Below are positions 7,874-10,818 of a stretch of DNA of 10,818 nucleotides, one piece after another. Numbering within the stretch: position 1 is the stretch's first letter; each line of letters opens with the position of its first letter. Source of the DNA: JBCDGZ01 sp038750655 (lineage in GTDB: Bacteria > Bacteroidota > Bacteroidia > Chitinophagales > Saprospiraceae); assembly GCA_038750655.1 (NCBI GenBank), contig JBCDGZ010000200.1, forward strand, positions 1 to 10,818, read 5' to 3'. The notes under the pieces were generated by a model. It did no database searches. It saw nothing but the letters and a program-made list of their open reading frames with translations, and was not told the DNA's origin. Both the position numbers and the translations under genes were made by a program.

Positions 7874-9184
7874 TTAACTCTCTTTAGCCTTTGCTTTAAT
7901 CTCAATGGAGTTGGTTGTATTCAGGATTTTGGAGCTGTTCAGCATCTGTACTACCCCTTCTTTTTTGTCTTTGCGAAGGATTTCGATGCCTTCCCAGTTT
8001 TCCCCACAGTCGTTTTCCAAAACCGCCCCGTTGAGCAGCAGCTCTCCTTCGGGATAGACGCTGATTTTCGCGCCTTTGGGCAGCGCCACCCGGCAATTGA
8101 CCGTCAGACTCCCTCCATCGCGAATGATAATATGGCCTTCCAGGTCTTTGGCGCTTTTCCAGACGACTGTGGTATCAATGTAGATGGTTTGATCTTCTTT
8201 CAGGGTACACCAAGTCCGTTCCAGAAGTCGACGGATTTTTCGTTTTTTACTGGAAAAATTATAATGTACTGTACCAATTTGGCAGGGCGACCAGGCGCTG
8301 GCGTGGGTGTTATAGTCCATGAAGTTATTGGACCAGAGCGAATCACAGGGAGGGCGCTTGCTTTTGCCCCAGCAGTTGGGGTGCTTGGGGGTGTCGTCAC
8401 AGCCATCATTGCTTCGCCAGGAATGCCGGAGGCCCAGGCAGTGTCCAACTTCGTGATTGAGCAATTTTTGGCAGAACCATTTGCCTTTGGGGAGGCTCAT
8501 TTTCCCATTTCTCCAAACCGTATCCTGAACATTAAAGAACCATCCGTTTACTTTCAGCCAGCTACCAAAGGCGATGCCATTGGTTTTATTGTGGGGGTTA
8601 AATTTGGGGGATTTTAGGCTATCAACGGGGTGCGTCATCACAAAAACATTCATTACTGTATCTTTCTGAATGCCGTATTTATTGAAAACCGTCCGATCGT
8701 AATTGTTTCTGCTCTTGCCCTCACTTAGCATATAGTACAGCTCATCATCGTAATGAAAATAAATGCCCTCATCGCCGGGAACATTGGGTCGAGGCGTCAA
8801 TTTATAGCGATAGCCAATAGGCAAGACCGGGGTAGCATTGCCCAAAGGCAGGCGCATCTGCGAGTTGCGGCCCAATTTATCGTTCGCTGCTTCCAGTACT
8901 TGATTGATGAATAAGCGGCCTTTTTCTTTATCAAAATTGCTACTACCATCCTCTTTACACATGATGTGAAAATTGAGGCGGATGGTTTTAGTGGGGGTAT
9001 GTTCGGGAAAATCCAAGTCAGGGGCGTAAGCCAACTTATCCCCGCAATGCCCTAGGTTGTTATAACCCGAAGGGCGAATCAGCTCTTCATCGACAAGCAT
9101 AGTGGTCATAAATTGCCGCTCCAAACCACGATTGCAGGACCCAATAAGGAGAATGAGGCAAATGACGCTTAGTAAACGAGACAT
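7874..9184 (-). CDS. M43 (pappalysin-like) zinc metalloprotease, lipoprotein
   Basis: 436-residue secreted metalloprotease of the metzincin clan. Residues 1-17 form a lipoprotein signal (hydrophobic core, then LLIGSC with Cys17 as the likely lipidated residue), placing it in the envelope. The catalytic motif HEVGHCLGLRH has His244, His248 and His254 as zinc ligands and Glu245 as the base. SNNFMDYN with Met289 is the Met-turn. The segment DGCDDTP (260-266) and several cysteines (238, 249, 262, 271, 280) fit the Cys-rich pappalysin M43 core. The C-terminal part (about 332-436: TIYIDTTVVWKS, GSLTVNCRVALPKGAKISVYPEGELLLNGAVLENDCGENWEGIEI in overlapping turns) looks like a beta-solenoid cap region and ends without a T9SS sorting domain. 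Substrate is unknown. The gene has no intergenic gap to the convergent glycosyltransferase gene and is divergent from the TPR lipoprotein gene. A processed adhesin or a nutritional role are both possible. Confidence 0.9.
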   Translation of the reverse strand: MSRLLSVICLILLIGSCNRGLERQFMTTMLVDEELIRPSGYNNLGHCGDKLAYAPDLDFPEHTPTKTIRLNFHIMCKEDGSSNFDKEKGRLFINQVLEAANDKLGRNSQMRLPLGNATPVLPIGYRYKLTPRPNVPGDEGIYFHYDDELYYMLSEGKSRNNYDRTVFNKYGIQKDTVMNVFVMTHPVDSLKSPKFNPHNKTNGIAFGSWLKVNGWFFNVQDTVWRNGKMSLPKGKWFCQKLLNHEVGHCLGLRHSWRSNDGCDDTPKHPNCWGKSKRPPCDSLWSNNFMDYNTHASAWSPCQIGTVHYNFSSKKRKIRRLLERTWCTLKEDQTIYIDTTVVWKSAKDLEGHIIIRDGGSLTVNCRVALPKGAKISVYPEGELLLNGAVLENDCGENWEGIEILRKDKKEGVVQMLNSSKILNTTNSIEIKAKAKES

Positions 9185-9203
9185 AGACTTAAGAGAATTT
9201 GAA

Positions 9204-9234
9204 TTGCTTAAACCAAAAAAGAAAAGTATTTTTG
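9204..9234 (+). promoter_or_regulatory. Bacteroidota-type promoter for the TPR lipoprotein gene
   Basis: TATTTTTG at 9227-9234 matches the -7 consensus TAnnTTTG exactly. A TTG at 9204-9206 lies 20 bases upstream, within the spacing known for the -33 element in this phylum. Transcription would start near 9240, leaving a leader of about 80 nt before the ATG at 9322. The strand and distance fit the TPR lipoprotein gene. No equivalent was found on the minus strand for the protease gene. Confidence 0.6.
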
Positions 9235-9321
9235 AGCTTTTAAAGTACCATTAAATATACCATAAAATTACCCATTACAGACGAAAACTGTCGGATGGGA
9301 CAATAAATTGCAACATCGTCT

Positions 9322-10218
9322 ATGAAAATTTACACTACTCTACTCGCTACCCTGCTGCTGTTCTGCTTCGCCTGCCAATCTGGACAAGACAATGGCGATG
9401 CCACATTGACTGCTCTCGAAAAGGAAGTAGAAGCGAATCCCAACTCAGAAAACAGCAAGCAACTAATCGATCAATACCTCGCAGAGGTCAGCAATAACCC
9501 GGAGGATGTAGAAACCAATGCCAGCTACCTCTATCGCGCGGCCTCCCTCTACTATCGCCAAAATCGCTTTTCCAATGCTGCCGACCTGCTCAAGCGGGCC
9601 ATCAAAGACTACGGAACAGCTACCAGCATCCCCAACACAATGATGCTCCTAAGCACTATTTTTCAAGAAAACCTGAAGAATACGGACATCGCTCAAGCGA
9701 TCTACAACCACGTCAAAGATCGCTACCCCGATACCGAACAAGGTAAAGAGGCGGCCTCCAAAATCAGAGCTGACGGCCGGTCTATGGAAGCCGCTATCGA
9801 AGACATCGGTGGACGGATGTACAACGACTCTACCTTCCGCATCGATAACCGCCTAGCGGTAGATTTTGTCAATACCTGCGAGATGTACGCACTACTGCGG
9901 CCTTCCGATACCAAGAGTCCCGATTATCTCTTCAAAGCAGGCGAAACCGCCCGTACTGTCCGCAATTTCACCAAGGCCCTCGAACTCTACGATTGGGTCT
10001 ACACCCGCTACCCCGATTTCGAAAAGTCGGCCCAAGCCCTCTTCCTCAAAGGCTTCACCCTCGACAATGACTTGGGCAAGCACCAAGAGGCCAAGGCCAT
10101 CTACGAGACCTTCCTCGCCAAATACCCCAACGACGATTTTGCCGATGATACGCAGTTTTTGCTGAGTAATATTGGGAAGTCGGATGATGAGATTATTCAG
10201 AATTTTGAAAAGAAATAA
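9322..10218 (+). CDS. TPR-repeat lipoprotein (BamD/CpoB-like architecture)
   Basis: 298-residue envelope protein. The signal sequence MKIYTTLLATLLLFCFAC ends at Cys18, a probable lipidation site, although Phe-Ala before Cys is not an ideal lipobox. An acidic, Asn/Glu-rich linker follows (19-65). Helical TPR-like pairs are then visible: about 66-96 (ASLYYRQNRFSNAADLLKRAI), about 103-136 (ending in KDRYP), and about 203-285, where ALELYDWVYTRYPDFEKSAQALF and EAKAIYETFLAKYPNDDFADDTQFLL show the A-x-x-x-Y...YP signature of tol-pal/YbgF- and BamD-type TPRs. The middle part (about 150-200) is less regular. Such proteins act as scaffolds for outer-membrane or peptidoglycan complexes; a specific partner cannot be named. 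No bam or tol genes are adjacent, so neither name is assigned. It is probably monocistronic from the promoter at 9204-9234; no clear terminator follows. Confidence 0.87.
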   Translation: MKIYTTLLATLLLFCFACQSGQDNGDATLTALEKEVEANPNSENSKQLIDQYLAEVSNNPEDVETNASYLYRAASLYYRQNRFSNAADLLKRAIKDYGTATSIPNTMMLLSTIFQENLKNTDIAQAIYNHVKDRYPDTEQGKEAASKIRADGRSMEAAIEDIGGRMYNDSTFRIDNRLAVDFVNTCEMYALLRPSDTKSPDYLFKAGETARTVRNFTKALELYDWVYTRYPDFEKSAQALFLKGFTLDNDLGKHQEAKAIYETFLAKYPNDDFADDTQFLLSNIGKSDDEIIQNFEKK

Positions 10219-10447
10219 GGGGATAGAGACTGTATATTCTTAATAATTTGTTTTCCCTCTAACGTGTATCTTCATTTTTCCAATCGATGAAAAACGAAGC
10301 AAAACCTGCCTGCCGGCAGGCAGGAATCTTGTCTGTGCTCCGTAGGGATCCCTTCGGGATAAACTCGCTCCGCTCAGACAGTACACAGACGAGCCACCCG
10401 CCCCTATATCGTAGATGTTTTGAGACTGACCTACGGCCAGTCAAAAC
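10219..10447. repeat. Non-coding tract with clustered inverted repeats
   Basis: No plausible gene in 229 bp, but at least five inverted repeats lie close together. (a) 10270-10280 / 10289-10299: 11 pairs with one mismatch, 8-nt loop. (b) 10305-10324: perfect 20-bp palindrome with half-site CCTGCCTGCC. (c) 10331-10337 / 10384-10390 (GTCTGTG / CACAGAC). (d) 10348-10352 / 10356-10360 (ATCCC / GGGAT), nested in c. (e) 10417-10428 / 10438-10447: 10 pairs with a 2-nt bulge, ending right at the stop codon of the antitoxin-like gene. The GC-rich, palindrome-dense stretch differs from the AT-rich flanks. This suggests a dispersed extragenic palindromic repeat or the remains of a small mobile element. 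No transposase, terminal repeat pair or target duplication is evident. Confidence 0.6.
10305..10324. repeat. Perfect 20-bp palindrome
   Basis: Each 10-base half (CCTGCCTGCC and its complement) is itself a direct repeat of CCTG. It could form a loop-free cruciform or serve as a symmetric protein-binding site. Similar GC-rich palindromes occur as multi-copy intergenic repeats in Bacteroidota, to my recollection; copy number here cannot be judged from one window. Confidence 0.8.
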
Positions 10448-10663
10448 TTAGAAACTATGGAGGTTCTGATTATTCAGCCAACTTTCTAAATCTTCGTCTT
10501 TAATATTTTTATCTTCAATAGCCTTCGCTACATTAGCACTAAGCTTGTCCGCAAAGTAATTTGCTAACATTTTTTTGATCTCTAGCATATCCTCCTGGCT
10601 TGGATTGAGCGCATATACTTTGAGTAATTCTAGTTGTAGCGGACTTAGTTTTTTCACTCCCAT
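10448..10663 (-). CDS. Small antitoxin-like protein (PIN-toxin partner type), toxin not visible
   Basis: 71-residue protein with a coherent amphipathic helical pattern: KKLSPLQLELLKVYALNPSQEDMLEIKKMLANYFADKLSANVAKAIEDKNIKDEDLESWLNNQ. It resembles a family of short Bacteroidota and cyanobacterial proteins with a PL-x-x-x-Q-L-E-L-L-K...S-E-E-x-L-x-E-I-K-x-L-L-x-x-Y-x-A core, often encoded just upstream of PIN-domain ribonuclease toxins. That assignment is from memory of the pattern and is not verified. An in-frame TGA lies 12 bases before the ATG at 10663, so the start is well bounded. Directly downstream on the same strand is the inverted-repeat tract with no PIN-like reading frame (no early LDTNV-type motif). 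The gene therefore looks orphaned. Its AT-rich composition contrasts with the adjacent palindromic tract. Confidence 0.68.
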   Translation of the reverse strand: MGVKKLSPLQLELLKVYALNPSQEDMLEIKKMLANYFADKLSANVAKAIEDKNIKDEDLESWLNNQNLHSF

Positions 10664-10818
10664 TTGGTATTGTATTCACTGAATAATTCATGCAATAAGA
10701 TAAGACATCTTGGATAATAATCAAAAACTCTTTCATGCAGATGCTTTTTGGCATATAAGGACACTACACCATTTCGTAAAACCCCGACCGCTTATTCCGG
10801 TCCCAATCTCGATACCAG

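Noticed and set aside
8132..8617. 161-residue plus-strand frame opposite the metalloprotease
   Set aside because: It lies wholly antisense to the zinc-site region of a clearly recognisable protease and has no features of its own.
9322..10218. Naming the TPR lipoprotein bamD or cpoB
   Set aside because: The TPR and lipoprotein pattern is shared by many envelope scaffold proteins, there is no bam or tol context, and the middle third is irregular.
10259..10444. 61-residue minus-strand frame across the palindromic tract (contains IPACRQAG)
   Set aside because: Its sequence is the translation of inverted repeats, including the 20-bp palindrome. I regard it as a spurious frame of a non-coding repeat.
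10539..10754. 71-residue minus-strand frame overlapping the antitoxin-like gene
   Set aside because: It overlaps the better-supported gene in another frame, and its second half is low-quality sequence typical of an out-of-frame reading.
10764..10818. Possible C-terminal end of a minus-strand gene (reads WYRDWDRNKRSGFYEMV then stop)
   Set aside because: The composition looks protein-like, but 17 codons at the window edge are too few to support a gene. The sequence to the right would decide it.

Overview
The window (about 10.8 kb, roughly half GC) reads as a chromosomal segment of a Bacteroidota bacterium, most likely from the Saprospiraceae/Lewinella side of the phylum. This placement is an inference. 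It rests on a giant surface protein ending in a type IX secretion (T9SS) sorting domain, on SdrD_B-like and Saprospiraceae-type repeat modules, on A-rich start regions without a clear Shine-Dalgarno, and on one promoter matching the Bacteroidota TTG / TAnnTTTG pattern.

Layout, left to right. (1) Positions 1-3909 (+) hold the 3' portion of a very large secreted modular protein, cut by the left edge. It has the tail of one repeat unit, two complete 251-residue tandem units, a separate globular module, three SdrD_B-like domains, a linker typical of such proteins and a T9SS tail. An intrinsic terminator follows. (2) Positions 4107-4709 (+) encode a small exported protein with an extremely basic C-terminus. 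(3) A long hairpin lies between this gene and a convergent class I DNA photolyase (4808-6154, -). (4) Divergent from the photolyase is a 538-residue multi-membrane-spanning GT-C type glycosyltransferase (6257-7873, +). Its stop codon directly abuts that of (5), an M43/pappalysin-like metalloprotease lipoprotein (7874-9184, -). (6) Divergent from the protease is a TPR-containing lipoprotein (9322-10218, +) with a good promoter. (7) The right end has a 229-bp non-coding tract full of inverted repeats, then a 71-residue antitoxin-like gene on the minus strand (10448-10663), and 155 bp with no convincing gene.

The genes do not form one pathway. Their orientations alternate (+,+,-,+,-,+,-), so most are probably single transcription units. 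The common theme is the cell envelope: a T9SS adhesin-like protein, a secreted polycation, a membrane glycosyltransferase and two lipoproteins. Photolyase is a stand-alone DNA repair gene. I found no clear new multi-gene system. The points most worth following are the G8 homopolymer inside the giant surface gene, the cluster of palindromes at the right end, the antitoxin-like gene with no visible toxin, and the polycationic secreted protein.
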